A stretch of DNA of 64,000 bases from a virus. The position numbers were made by a program, and so were the translations under genes. Below, one piece after another: positions 31,544 through 40,015 of this stretch. Below the pieces are notes generated by a model. The model had not been told where the DNA came from. It saw only the letters and a program-made list of their open reading frames with translations, and did no database searches. Position 1 is the first letter of the stretch, and each line of letters opens with the position of its first letter. The stretch is from the IMG/VR virus record IMGVR_UViG_3300044624_001994, positions 1 through 64,000 of that record. The stretch is one strand, 5' to 3'.

Positions 31544-31581
31544 ACATCTTGATTTTAATTGTTATGTAATAATTGTTAATG

Positions 31582-31613
31582 CAAATTTATAGGTAATTAT
31601 TTTATTATTCAAG
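31582..31613 (-). promoter_or_regulatory. Leftward promoter of the glucosaminidase operon
   Basis: Leftward TAAATTTG (31589-31582) fits TAnnTTTG, and CTTG (31613-31610) lies at a 20-bp spacing as a near-match to TTTG. The expected start is near 31576, about 33 nt before the start codon. Confidence 0.6.
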
Positions 31614-31641
31614 TATTTTTAATAATATTTTTATTCTTTTT

Positions 31642-31649
31642 TATATTTG
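31642..31649 (+). promoter_or_regulatory. Rightward promoter element of a candidate small RNA
   Basis: TATATTTG matches the -7 consensus exactly; a TTTT at about 21 bp upstream is a weak -33. It points opposite to both neighbouring genes. Confidence 0.5.
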
Positions 31650-31655
31650 CATCCT

Positions 31656-31714
31656 CATACATCTATATCTACCTTTAGCCGGCAGTAGGATTCTCAGTCC
31701 GAATGCCGGCTTTT
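31656..31714 (+). ncRNA. Candidate small RNA, antisense to the end of the primase gene
   Basis: Starting about 7 nt after the TATATTTG element, a short transcript of some 60 nt would end in a hairpin GCCGGCA/TGCCGGC (31678-31684 and 31704-31710) followed by TTTTATATTTT. The loop has an inner GGA/TCC pair. No ORF fits. The last bases overlap the primase stop codon on the other strand. Alternatively the hairpin only ends the primase transcript, but it lacks a T-run on that strand. Confidence 0.45.
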
Positions 31715-32918
31715 ATATTTTCTTCGATAGAATACTATTCAGTTCATCTATTAAAGCATATTGGCTCACTCCAGATTGTTCTGCTAATTCTCTTATTAGT
31801 AAATCTCTTTTAAGCATTGACTTTGATTCAGCTATGATTGATAGTACATCTCTTATCTTTTGCTCAATATCGCCTTCTCTTGTTTCGTACAGATATTCAA
31901 TGACAGAAATAGAATCTGGTACATCTTCATCAGTTTTAAACATAGCAGGGTCGATCCCTGGGGCCAGTACAGATACCTCTATGTTTTTTATTCCTGCTGC
32001 TAATAGGTTTTTAATTGCTCTTTCTGTTGCCTTTTTTCCTGCATTGTCACCATCAAAGACCAGTACGCAACTATCTGCATATCTTGCTATGATTTGTGCA
32101 TGCTCAAATGTAAATGATGTTCCCAATGTGCCGACTGTCATAGGCATCCCTATATTGTGCATATTTATTACATCAAATGTTCCTTCTACTATAATTGCTG
32201 TTTTGTGAATTTTAATAGAAGATATGGCTTGGCGCATACCATACAGCACCGTTCCTTTGTGGAATATTTCTGTTTCTTGGGTGTTTAGGTATTTTTGTTT
32301 TGTGTTTGTTAGCGACCTTGCCGTAAAACCTATAATTCTTCCTGCTACATCTTCTATGGGAAATGTTATCCTATCTCGGAATATATTCCCATGTTGACCA
32401 GTTAAACCAACAGATTTTAATGCTTCTTTATCGGCCACTAAATCATATTTGTCTGGAGCATAGCCAATGTTCCATGTTTTTAAGATGTCTGCATTTTTTA
32501 TTCCTCTTTCTACTATGTATCTTTTAATGGCTTTGTTATGCAGTAGTTCGCTTGAAAACTTTATTGCAGCAATTTTTAGTGCTGTGTACATCTGTTGCAG
32601 GTGTTCTATATTTTCCTCTTTGCGCTCTGATACCTTTACGCCATATTCATTTGCAAGTTTACGCATTGCATCTGATTGAGAAATGTTGTCATATTTGGCA
32701 ACAAAACTTATTACATCTCCATTTTCTCCGCAACCGAAACACTTGTAAATCCCTTTCCTATCTGATACAGTAAATGAAGCTGTTTTTTCAGTATGAAATG
32801 GGCAATTAGCAGACAAATTTTGTCCGATATGCTTTAGCTTTCCAATTCTCTGTTCAATCTCTTTTACCAATGATGCTGTTTTTATTACAGCATCAAAATC
32901 TGTTTTGTCATACATCAT
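31713..32918 (-). CDS. dnaG: DnaG-type DNA primase
   Basis: 401 residues. Zinc-binding CHC2-type domain at the N-terminus: C39-P-F-H42 and C60-F-G-C63, with TASFTVSDRKGIYKC between. The catalytic core follows (ERGIKNADILKTWNIGYAP, RITFPIEDVAGRIIGFTAR) and the Toprim site IIVEGTFDVINMHNIG and VLVFDGDNAGKKATERA holds the Glu and Asp metal ligands. The C-terminal helicase-binding part is short. It makes RNA primers for replication with the DnaB helicase encoded nearby. Overlaps the upstream gene by 11 bp. Confidence 0.93.
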   Translation of the reverse strand: MMYDKTDFDAVIKTASLVKEIEQRIGKLKHIGQNLSANCPFHTEKTASFTVSDRKGIYKCFGCGENGDVISFVAKYDNISQSDAMRKLANEYGVKVSERKEENIEHLQQMYTALKIAAIKFSSELLHNKAIKRYIVERGIKNADILKTWNIGYAPDKYDLVADKEALKSVGLTGQHGNIFRDRITFPIEDVAGRIIGFTARSLTNTKQKYLNTQETEIFHKGTVLYGMRQAISSIKIHKTAIIVEGTFDVINMHNIGMPMTVGTLGTSFTFEHAQIIARYADSCVLVFDGDNAGKKATERAIKNLLAAGIKNIEVSVLAPGIDPAMFKTDEDVPDSISVIEYLYETREGDIEQKIRDVLSIIAESKSMLKRDLLIRELAEQSGVSQYALIDELNSILSKKI

Positions 32919-33210
32919 CTATAAATTTTATTATTCGTTCTGAAAAAATTATAATATCATATCTCGTAATTTTTGTTTTAGGGTTACATACATCAATATA
33001 GCCGTAGAATAGCTTATCAATAACAAATACATCACATACGTTCCAGTATCCGTTTTCAATATAATTATGTAGGTAATCATCTGCTATTTGCCTTAATGCC
33101 TTATTCCAGTCAGCAACAGTAAACATATCTTGCATCACACAAGCTAATTTTACGTTATCATTACTTCCTTGCAATAAATCGTACAATTTTGTAGATGTCC
33201 CTGGTTTCAT
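32908..33210 (-). CDS. Unknown 100-residue protein before the primase
   Basis: Starts MKPGTSTKLYDLLQGSNDNV. Helical then beta (DVFVIDKLFYGYIDVCNPKTKITRYDIIIFSERI). No motif. Coupled by overlap to the primase gene, so possibly a replication accessory. Confidence 0.7.
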   Translation of the reverse strand: MKPGTSTKLYDLLQGSNDNVKLACVMQDMFTVADWNKALRQIADDYLHNYIENGYWNVCDVFVIDKLFYGYIDVCNPKTKITRYDIIIFSERIIKFIDDV

Positions 33211-33218
33211 GATAAAAA

Positions 33219-33851
33219 TTATTTTGTATCGTAAAACATTCTATTGCTATCCTCTGTCTGCCATTTTTCGAAACCTTCGCAGTTGTAATATTCTTTGTTG
33301 ACTAAATAATCAGGTTTTTCAGGGAAAGGCTTAGTGACAAATGATGGTTCGCTCCATTTTATTCTATTGTTTGGCTGCAAAGCAATTTGGCCGTTGTCTA
33401 ATAAGATAATATGATGCGACTTATGTTCCATCGGGTCCTCTGATAGACTTAAATCCGTATTTAGGTCATTGCTACCCCAGTTTATTGTAGCGTAGTAGCT
33501 TCCGTTGTACCATTTCTTGTCTTTCATAAAAACAGATACTCGTGTGTCATAGACATAGCTAAGATGAACCAAAGAGAAATTGTACGAAAAGCAGTTCCAT
33601 ATTTGTAGGTAATGGAAAGGCAAGTCTGGATTAGGTGTTTTAGGCTCTAACAATAAAGCATGGGAAGGTAATTTATCCCTCATAACTCCATTGTCCAATA
33701 GGACTTGAAATAATGCAGCTTGACCGGGCATGCACCGAACAGACATAATTACTGCTTCTGTAAATTCATTAAAACCTTTTTTGTTTTGGTAAAGATATTC
33801 ATTCCTTACAAATACTTTTAAAGGGAAGAAATTGTGTTCAATGTGTGCCAT
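33219..33851 (-). CDS. Unknown 210-residue phage protein
   Basis: Starts MAHIEHNFFPLKVFVRNEYL. Beta-rich with many aromatics (HYLQIWNCFSYNFSLVHLSYVYD, WYNGSYYATINWGSND). Its start overlaps the stop of the upstream gene by one base. Not recognised; its position between primase and helicase suggests a role in early replication or takeover. Confidence 0.75.
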   Translation of the reverse strand: MAHIEHNFFPLKVFVRNEYLYQNKKGFNEFTEAVIMSVRCMPGQAALFQVLLDNGVMRDKLPSHALLLEPKTPNPDLPFHYLQIWNCFSYNFSLVHLSYVYDTRVSVFMKDKKWYNGSYYATINWGSNDLNTDLSLSEDPMEHKSHHIILLDNGQIALQPNNRIKWSEPSFVTKPFPEKPDYLVNKEYYNCEGFEKWQTEDSNRMFYDTK

Positions 33852-34048
33852 TACTTTTTTGATTTATAGGTTTTGTTGTAATATTGTTCGCCTTTTTCAT
33901 CCCAACCTAATTGGCGTTGAGAATTAACTGCATCTTTTATCTGCTGCTCAAAAAGTTCTTCGGCTTGTTCAAATAATTCCGCATAATGCCCAGAATCTTC
34001 TAAAAAAAGTGATGGAAGATTTTGTTTTAAAAATTCTACTACTGTCAT
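33851..34048 (-). CDS. Unknown 65-residue protein
   Basis: Starts MTVVEFLKQNLPSLFLEDSG. Acidic helical centre (YAELFEQAEELFEQQIKD) and basic end (NKTYKSKK). Function unknown. Confidence 0.65.
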   Translation of the reverse strand: MTVVEFLKQNLPSLFLEDSGHYAELFEQAEELFEQQIKDAVNSQRQLGWDEKGEQYYNKTYKSKK

Positions 34049-34067
34049 ATAATTTATTTTTATTGTT

Positions 34068-35657
34068 TTAAAAAGGCATATCCGGATCTATATCAATACT
34101 TTCAGATTCACTATTTTTAAGATGTTGATTCGTCTGATTAGTGTAATTAAATGGCTTGTTTTTTAAGCTGGTAAATCTCGTTATAGGAGCATTAAAAAAA
34201 CATTTTACAGTATCTAATGCTCCGTTTCTATGTTTCGAAATAATTAGCTCTGCTATGCCTTCTGTGTTCCCATAATCATCTTCGAAAATTTTGTAATATT
34301 CAGAGCGATAAGTAAACAAAACTATGTCTGCATCCTGCTCTATTGAGCCGCTGTCACGAAGGTCTGATAGTAATGGCCTTTTATCCATTCTTGTTTCACA
34401 TGACCTGCTTAACTGGGAAAGAGCAAATACTGGACAACCAGTAGATTTTGCAATTATCTTTAATCCTCGGCTGTTTTCACCAACTATGTTTTCTCTATTA
34501 GTAATCCTACTATCTATGCCCGACATCAATTGTATGTAATCCACATAGATTTTTTTAATACCATGCTTTTGTTTCATCGCCAATGATTTATCCAAAATGT
34601 ATCTCCAATTTACTCCTGGTGTATCATCAATATAAATTGGTAAATTTGGCAATTCTTCCGATACAAATGTAAGCAATTCTTGTTTTTTGTAATTAACTGC
34701 TGTGTATAAATCGTAATTTTTAATAATGCAAAACATTCTTATAGCCAACTGCAATGCGCTCATTTCAAGTGAGAAGAATGCAATTGGTATTCCTTCTTTT
34801 ACTGATTCAGCTGCATCTGATATTGCAAGTGCCGTTTTACCCATGCCGGGCCTTCCTGCTATAATTATTAAATCTGTCGGCTGCCAACCCTTGGTAACAA
34901 TATCTAATTCCGGAACACAAGAATTTAGGCCAGTAACTCCAGTGCCTTGCTGCAATGATTTTTCATATTTTTCAATATATTCCATCATCTGCTGCGCCAA
35001 CGATACCCCATCTTGATATGTCTTTTGTTGCTGCTGCGCCAGTTGAGATAAATCTTCTATAAGTTTTAAGCGATACTCATGCGCCATGTCCGGATTTGTA
35101 TTAAATGCTTCATGTACTGCCTCGGCACATCTTTTCCAAATTCCCCTTAAAACAAAATAGTCTTGTACTTCTTTTATTCGGTCCATGTAACCAACATCTG
35201 AAATGCAATCTTTAGTAATTGCTTCTAAATATCTTTTTCCCCCAGCTGCTTCTGTTTTCTTATTAGCTTCTAAGTAAACATAAACCGCATCTAATGTCAA
35301 TTCTTTGCCCTTGTTATGCAATTCTTTGCAGGATGACCATATCAATGAGTGTCTTACATCATAAAAATGCTCTGATGTCAATGTAGTGCATTGAGGTAAT
35401 ACTATTCCAGGATAAAGTATAATTCTTGCCAACAATGATGTTTCTGATTCAATGTTATGCGGAGGTGTTTTTTGAAACAAAAATTCCGACAATACTTCTG
35501 TTCCAACATTTTTACTCAATAGATTTTGTAAAGATTCATCCAATTTTTCTTGAAGCCAAATTTGGTCATTGCGGCCCAACACATCTTCGAACTTTTTTAC
35601 TATGCTGTTAACTTCCTCAATAATATGCCTATTGTTGTATTTTACTTTCTTATTCAT
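34068..35657 (-). CDS. dnaB: DnaB-type replicative helicase with SSB-like tail
   Basis: 529 residues. The N-terminal domain (about 70-200) has the DnaB-like LLARIILYPGIVL, AVYVYLEANKKTEAAGGKRYLEAI; the RecA core has Walker A IIAGRPGMGKTALAI, FFSLEMSALQLAIRM, Walker B-type IYVDYIQLMSG, the LSQLSRSCETR motif and LSDLRDSGSIEQDAD. It unwinds DNA at the fork as a hexamer. The last residues, DIDPDMPF, look like the acidic C-terminal tip of SSB, not usual for DnaB. The first 65 residues are an extra helical part. Overlaps the upstream gene by 8 bp. Confidence 0.93.
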   Translation of the reverse strand: MNKKVKYNNRHIIEEVNSIVKKFEDVLGRNDQIWLQEKLDESLQNLLSKNVGTEVLSEFLFQKTPPHNIESETSLLARIILYPGIVLPQCTTLTSEHFYDVRHSLIWSSCKELHNKGKELTLDAVYVYLEANKKTEAAGGKRYLEAITKDCISDVGYMDRIKEVQDYFVLRGIWKRCAEAVHEAFNTNPDMAHEYRLKLIEDLSQLAQQQQKTYQDGVSLAQQMMEYIEKYEKSLQQGTGVTGLNSCVPELDIVTKGWQPTDLIIIAGRPGMGKTALAISDAAESVKEGIPIAFFSLEMSALQLAIRMFCIIKNYDLYTAVNYKKQELLTFVSEELPNLPIYIDDTPGVNWRYILDKSLAMKQKHGIKKIYVDYIQLMSGIDSRITNRENIVGENSRGLKIIAKSTGCPVFALSQLSRSCETRMDKRPLLSDLRDSGSIEQDADIVLFTYRSEYYKIFEDDYGNTEGIAELIISKHRNGALDTVKCFFNAPITRFTSLKNKPFNYTNQTNQHLKNSESESIDIDPDMPF

Positions 35658-36699
35658 AAGTCTTTTGGGTTTTAATAATCGCCTCGTAAAGATGTTTGTA
35701 GTTTCGCTTGTAAGGAGATGTTTCTATTTCTTCAAGTAATTGTAACAACCAGTGCCTACTTTCTATTGTAGTGTCAAATTTCCATGCTAATGTAACCCAT
35801 TCGTTTAATGTTGGTTGAACCATTTTTGACAAGAACTTAGTAGGCTTTATTTTTTCAGCAACTATATTGTAGAATTTTGTAATATCCTTTTCAATAAACT
35901 TGTCCAATCCTTTAGTTTTACCTGAATCTTCCATAGCTTTTATAAATGATTCTTTTTTGCTTTGAAGCGTTTCTCCTTTTACTGGTTTCACTTCTTCTCG
36001 ATCTCTACCCATCCAATCGCAAAATCTTTTAAACAAGTCCGGAAATGTTTTCACCTGCTTGTAGTATTGTTGAGAAAATGAAGCTGCTGCAAATTTCCTC
36101 ACATAGCTTTTAATTTCATCATCCGTTTTTTTGGTTCTTGCCAGTTCACGAGCAAGTTTAAGATTGGATTCGCTTTTAATAAATAATTCTAATTTTTCTA
36201 CTGCATCGCTCATGTCATAGACAGAAAACCTTGGATAGAAATTTTCTGAAAATTGCGAAAATTCATCTTTCTCTATATTATTATTATTTTTTATTAATAT
36301 ATTATTATTTGTTCTCCCTTTGGTCGAATCAAGTTTCTCCTTTTGGGAGATACTTGTTTGCCGACTTTTTTCACTTAAAAGTAAATCGCTAATAGCATCT
36401 GATTTTAACCGATAATGCTTGACTGCCGGCAGGCCCCTTAGTGCCGTTTCAAGCAATCCATGTTCTTCTAACACCTTAACACATTTTAGCTGTACTTTCG
36501 CAGACAATGTTGTTTCTTCTTCTATTTCGGCCTGTGTGCGATAAAAGAAACCATCTGATACTTTATCCGTGCCATCCCAATATAATTGAGCAGAGGCTAA
36601 ATCTGCAAGTAATACGGCAGATTCTAAGCCGATTATCCTTGATAGTTTTTTATTTACTATCAGAAATGACTTTGACGATAAAAGATTTAATACGCTCAT
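35650..36699 (-). CDS. Winged-helix replication initiator or helicase-loader candidate
   Basis: 349 residues. Residues 10-95 form a winged-helix domain (LSRIIGLESAVLLADLASAQ, GFFYRTQAEIEEETTLSAKVQLKCVKVLEEHGLLE, VKHYRL), as in phage replication proteins of the DnaD/O type. A low-complexity linker with Lys, Asn and Ile follows, then a helical C-terminal part. It overlaps DnaB, which commonly follows the loader. No Walker A, so it is not a DnaC-like ATPase. Confidence 0.65.
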   Translation of the reverse strand: MSVLNLLSSKSFLIVNKKLSRIIGLESAVLLADLASAQLYWDGTDKVSDGFFYRTQAEIEEETTLSAKVQLKCVKVLEEHGLLETALRGLPAVKHYRLKSDAISDLLLSEKSRQTSISQKEKLDSTKGRTNNNILIKNNNNIEKDEFSQFSENFYPRFSVYDMSDAVEKLELFIKSESNLKLARELARTKKTDDEIKSYVRKFAAASFSQQYYKQVKTFPDLFKRFCDWMGRDREEVKPVKGETLQSKKESFIKAMEDSGKTKGLDKFIEKDITKFYNIVAEKIKPTKFLSKMVQPTLNEWVTLAWKFDTTIESRHWLLQLLEEIETSPYKRNYKHLYEAIIKTQKTYE

Positions 36700-36802
36700 A
36701 CAAAAAAGGAAGCCACCACCGGGGACTGGTAGCAGACAGTCTTACCGATGATGGCAAATATTTTATTGTTATCAGATGATTATGTACTGCTACCTACACA
36801 AT

Positions 36803-37282
36803 TCACTTTCTAAACTTTGAGAATGCTTTGGCTCTTTGAGCAATCATGTAAGCATCTCTTTTATCTTGTTCACTTTTTAATCCCTTGTAGTTTTCTAAAA
36901 CCATTTTGTCTTGTCTGACTATGGCATCAAATATATTGTTTGGTATTTTTGCACCTTTTTGTTCTGGTGAAATTTCTAAAACATTTTCTGTTCCAAACAC
37001 TACTCTACATACATCTACTGTTGCTTGGCTTATGGCTTGATTTTTTCCTGCATCCCTTGATATTTTGGCAATCACATTTTTATTGCCCTTCATATCAAAT
37101 GTTACATTTTGCATATTTGAATTTTCTATCGCAATCCAAATTTTACTATCATACCTAAACTCGTACACCCATTTTAAAAAATCCAAAAAGCCATTAAAGA
37201 TTATAAACTTCGCAATCGTATCATCCATTATACAAACTGCAAATCCTTTTTGTCTAAATGATGGGTCTATGCCTATATACAT
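36803..37282 (-). CDS. RuvC-like Holliday junction resolvase
   Basis: 159 residues. RNase H-like fold with catalytic acidic residues in order: IGIDPSFRQKGFAV at the start, WIAIENSNM in the middle, and KRDAYMIAQRAKAF at the end, as in RuvC and phage relatives. It resolves branched DNA before packaging. It begins 8 bp after a terminator-type hairpin and about 70 bp after a promoter motif. Confidence 0.75.
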   Translation of the reverse strand: MYIGIDPSFRQKGFAVCIMDDTIAKFIIFNGFLDFLKWVYEFRYDSKIWIAIENSNMQNVTFDMKGNKNVIAKISRDAGKNQAISQATVDVCRVVFGTENVLEISPEQKGAKIPNNIFDAIVRQDKMVLENYKGLKSEQDKRDAYMIAQRAKAFSKFRK

Positions 37283-37292
37283 GATACAAAAT

Positions 37293-37317
37293 AAAAGCCA
37301 GCGATTAACTGGCTTTT
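37293..37317 (-). terminator. Terminator-type hairpin before the RuvC-like gene
   Basis: Stem AAAAGCCAG/CTGGCTTTT (37293-37301 and 37309-37317), 7-nt loop, with T-rich sequence following on the leftward strand. It stands between the promoter motif at 37355-37362 and the RuvC-like start codon, so it could be an attenuator, or end transcripts from the gene at 37389 or of a short RNA. Confidence 0.65.
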
Positions 37318-37354
37318 AAAACTTATTTATTGACCTTATTACTTAATGCCGATA

Positions 37355-37362
37355 CAAATATA
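37355..37362 (-). promoter_or_regulatory. Candidate promoter motif upstream of RuvC-like gene
   Basis: Leftward TATATTTG fits TAnnTTTG; no clear TTTG at 19-21 bp. A start near 37349 would give a 70-nt leader containing the terminator hairpin. Confidence 0.4.
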
Positions 37363-37388
37363 GGAATAGATTTTGAATAAAAAATATT

Positions 37389-37643
37389 TTATGATATTTT
37401 TTCTTTATCATTATTCTCTACTTTTTTCTGTTGCACTTTTCCGTACAGCAATGTTCCAACAAATGCTGCAATTGATGTAAGAAATATAGACATACCAGAC
37501 CAGTCTAATGAGCTGCATTTTGTTGCGTGAATGATAAGGTAAATAAAAACACCAACACATAACAAACAAACGCAAAGTGTTCCAAGGAGAAGTGTCACTC
37601 GCATACTTGAAACATCGGTACTTTCTTTAAGGAAGTTAAACAT
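37389..37643 (-). CDS. Two-pass membrane protein, holin-like
   Basis: 84 residues. Two membrane segments, LLLGTLCVCLLCVGVFIYLII and MSIFLTSIAAFVGTLLYG, with a basic/acidic tail KVQQKKVENNDKEKIS. Size and topology fit a class II holin, which makes holes for the amidase. It is paired with another small membrane protein 5 bp upstream. Confidence 0.55.
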   Translation of the reverse strand: MFNFLKESTDVSSMRVTLLLGTLCVCLLCVGVFIYLIIHATKCSSLDWSGMSIFLTSIAAFVGTLLYGKVQQKKVENNDKEKIS

Positions 37644-37648
37644 ATTAG

Positions 37649-37951
37649 TTAGTTTTTTTCAAGTTTTTCAACAAGGTTGAGTAATTTTTTCATCATTGAT
37701 GTATTGTTTTCAATGACATGATTGTTGGATGCAACAGTTTCCATTAGTTTTGTTCGATCTTCTACAAGATACTCTTCAAGTCTTTTTTCTAATTCTTGTA
37801 TTCTTGATTCGTTTTTCTTATGCCAAACAAAAAACTGTTTGCCCATAAAAACTATAACGCCAATCATTAGCATTGCAAAAATGCCTAATACCCCATAATT
37901 GGTTAAATTGGAAACTACTGCCTGGTCTGCTTGCAATAAGAGTGTGTTCAT
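37649..37951 (-). CDS. Membrane protein with coiled coil, holin/antiholin-like
   Basis: 100 residues: one membrane segment (YGVLGIFAMLMIGVIVFMG) then a coiled coil (NESRIQELEKRLEEYLVEDR and on to the end). This plan is seen in BhlA-like and other phage holins. It is the neighbour of the two-pass protein, so they may form a holin pair. Confidence 0.5.
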   Translation of the reverse strand: MNTLLLQADQAVVSNLTNYGVLGIFAMLMIGVIVFMGKQFFVWHKKNESRIQELEKRLEEYLVEDRTKLMETVASNNHVIENNTSMMKKLLNLVEKLEKN

Positions 37952-37953
37952 TT

Positions 37954-38142
37954 TTATTTGTATTCAGTTATAATTAAATATTTGACCCACCAACAATCAA
38001 TGTTTTCGTTATTAAGTATTTGATACAAAGGTAATATCCAATCTCCATTTGTCATTCTTAATGGAGTAAAAATATGACCTTCTGCATAATGTTTATCTAA
38101 AAGGTATTTTAGTTCTTCTTCATCTAATATACCACCTAACAT
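37954..38142 (-). CDS. Small protein, paralogue of the next one
   Basis: 62 residues, starts MLGGILDEEELKYLLDKHYA. Shares with its neighbour the plan G-L/I-L near the start, L-x-x-x-x-Y in the first helix, F-T/N-P, D-W-I in the middle and W-V-K with E-Y at the end. Likely a duplicated small virion or fibre-associated protein. Function unknown. Confidence 0.65.
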   Translation of the reverse strand: MLGGILDEEELKYLLDKHYAEGHIFTPLRMTNGDWILPLYQILNNENIDCWWVKYLIITEYK

Positions 38143-38153
38143 GTTTTTTATTT

Positions 38154-38375
38154 TTATTCTTCAAATAATGGAGGCTCAGGTTTTGGTGTATATTCAATCA
38201 AAGGTAGTGTTTTTACCCATTGAAATTCAGGAGTCACACATTGGTCAATCTCTTCAACTGAAATTATCCAATCGTCATATGCATCCTGTATTGGGTTAAA
38301 ATAGCTGTCCTCATCGTAAAGCTGACCGACAAGCTCATTTTTTTGCGATTCTGTTAATAGTCCTACGTATGTCAT
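38154..38375 (-). CDS. Small protein, paralogue of the previous one
   Basis: 73 residues, starts MTYVGLLTESQKNELVGQLY; shares the D-W-I and W-V-K-x-L-x-x-I-E-Y positions with its neighbour, plus an extra proline-rich tail PKPEPPLFEE. It overlaps the tail-fibre gene by 4 bp, which suggests a fibre accessory or chaperone. Confidence 0.65.
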   Translation of the reverse strand: MTYVGLLTESQKNELVGQLYDEDSYFNPIQDAYDDWIISVEEIDQCVTPEFQWVKTLPLIEYTPKPEPPLFEE

Positions 38376-40015
38376 AATCTTCCTAATGTTGTATTAAATG
38401 TTACTACTGCATTTCTTAAACTTAATCCTTCTGCTGCTGATAAGCCATCTCCTAAACTATGAAAAGCAATAGACATACTTGCATAATTTGCAGCTGCAGC
38501 AGCATTATTATGAGCAGCAAGATAACAATTTAAAGCAGGTAAAGAATTAGATGTTGTAGTTGTAGTTGGCGTTGTTGAAGTTCCATCAGCTTTAACTATA
38601 AACATATTGTTATTAGCTGTTCTTGACGATGCTCTAAATCCTTTTAATGAAGATGCTGTAACTGGTGATTCAGTATTTGTTATAGATAAATCTCTAAATG
38701 TTAATGTTGCTCCAGATGTTTCTATTGTTGTTCTAAAATTAAACGATGATGAACTTTGCGCTCCACCCATACTTCTTAATCCTGTACCCGAGTTATCTGT
38801 ATTATGATAAAAAGCATGATGATGTGAAAACTGTTGCAATATCGTATTAGCATTTAAAAATGTATCAGCATAACCATTTGTACCATTTGGTAAAGCACCA
38901 GCAGAAGAATGAGTCCACCCACCTATAAAAGAAAGTCTATATGCTGCATTAGTATCTTGTGGATTTACAAGATTCCATTTGTGTGTAGAAGCTGTTCCAC
39001 CTACAAGTGGATAAACTGCTTTCATCTTAGTCCATATTCCTGCTGTTTTTAAATCATTTACAAAAGTATTAACTGCTGACTTTTGAGTGTTATCTGTTAT
39101 TTGTGAAGCATATAAGAAAGCATTTGTTTCATTGTTATATGCTGTATTATAATAGTTTGGATTAAAAGGATTAACATTTCTACCTAATGCGTATTGATAA
39201 CCTTCAACTATTTGATTAAATACTAATGCTTCGGTATCAGTTAATCCATCACCTATTGATGCAAAGGCACATTCACGATTTGAAAAATATTGTGGTGTAT
39301 CTGTTGAACCACCTCCGTGATTATTTGATGCGCCAATAAAATAATTAGTTGATGATGTTGCATTGCTTGGAGCAGCTCCTGTTACTACTTTAGTACCATT
39401 TCTAAAAATATTTATTACATTACTTGCGGTTCTATTACCATTAAAAAATCCTGATGTATCAGTTGCAGATACAAAATTATAAGCTGCTGAATTGTTAAAT
39501 CTAAAATACCAACTTCCTGAATTTCCCAAATCTAAATCTGTATAACTATCGGGTCCAGATTTTAAAGAACCCATGTCTATTCTTAATGATGCAGCAGAGT
39601 TATTAGTTCTTGAATAATAACTCATGTGCCCTGAGTTTAAAGAAAGATGTGTAGCAGAGTTAAGAAATGTATTTGCATAAGCATTAGTTCCATTAGGTGT
39701 TGCGCCTGTTGAACTATGTGTCCATCCTCCTGAAAACACCAATCTAAAAGCTGCATTAGTATCTAAAGGATTTTTTAAATTCCATTTGTGGCTACTTGCT
39801 GTACCACCAACAAATGGAAAAATGGCTTGCATTTTAATCCAAATACCAGCAGCTTTGCAATTAACAACTAAAGTATTTATTGCATTTTTTTGAGTATTAT
39901 CTGTTAAAGATGCGGCAGTAATAAATGCCTGTGCATCTGGGTCAAAAGATGACTTAGCTTTTATATAAGTTCCTATTTTAGAACTTGTATTTCCTGCTTT
40001 TATATATGCTTTCAT
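38372..40015 (-). CDS. Tail fibre protein with a tandem-duplicated 250-residue module
   Basis: 547 residues. Two copies of the same module: copy 1 about 28-280 and copy 2 about 297-547. Both begin with (T/A)-D-N-T-Q-K-x-A-(I/V)-N-T-(L/F)-V, then AGIW-K-M, FVGGTAS-HKWNL or PLVGGTAS-HKWNL, GGWTHSS-GA-PNGTN-YA-TFLN, and end with GDGL(T/S) and LGR. The sequence is Ser/Thr/Asn-rich and beta-type, probably concanavalin-like, as in carbohydrate-binding tail fibres. Copy 2 differs most in the central surface-exposed part. Confidence 0.75.
   Translation of the reverse strand: MKAYIKAGNTSSKIGTYIKAKSSFDPDAQAFITAASLTDNTQKNAINTLVVNCKAAGIWIKMQAIFPFVGGTASSHKWNLKNPLDTNAAFRLVFSGGWTHSSTGATPNGTNAYANTFLNSATHLSLNSGHMSYYSRTNNSAASLRIDMGSLKSGPDSYTDLDLGNSGSWYFRFNNSAAYNFVSATDTSGFFNGNRTASNVINIFRNGTKVVTGAAPSNATSSTNYFIGASNNHGGGSTDTPQYFSNRECAFASIGDGLTDTEALVFNQIVEGYQYALGRNVNPFNPNYYNTAYNNETNAFLYASQITDNTQKSAVNTFVNDLKTAGIWTKMKAVYPLVGGTASTHKWNLVNPQDTNAAYRLSFIGGWTHSSAGALPNGTNGYADTFLNANTILQQFSHHHAFYHNTDNSGTGLRSMGGAQSSSSFNFRTTIETSGATLTFRDLSITNTESPVTASSLKGFRASSRTANNNMFIVKADGTSTTPTTTTTSNSLPALNCYLAAHNNAAAAANYASMSIAFHSLGDGLSAAEGLSLRNAVVTFNTTLGRL

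Noticed and set aside
36507-36779. Rightward frame of 90 codons
   Set aside because: Mostly antisense to the start of the winged-helix initiator candidate; repetitive Leu/Ile content typical of an antisense shadow.
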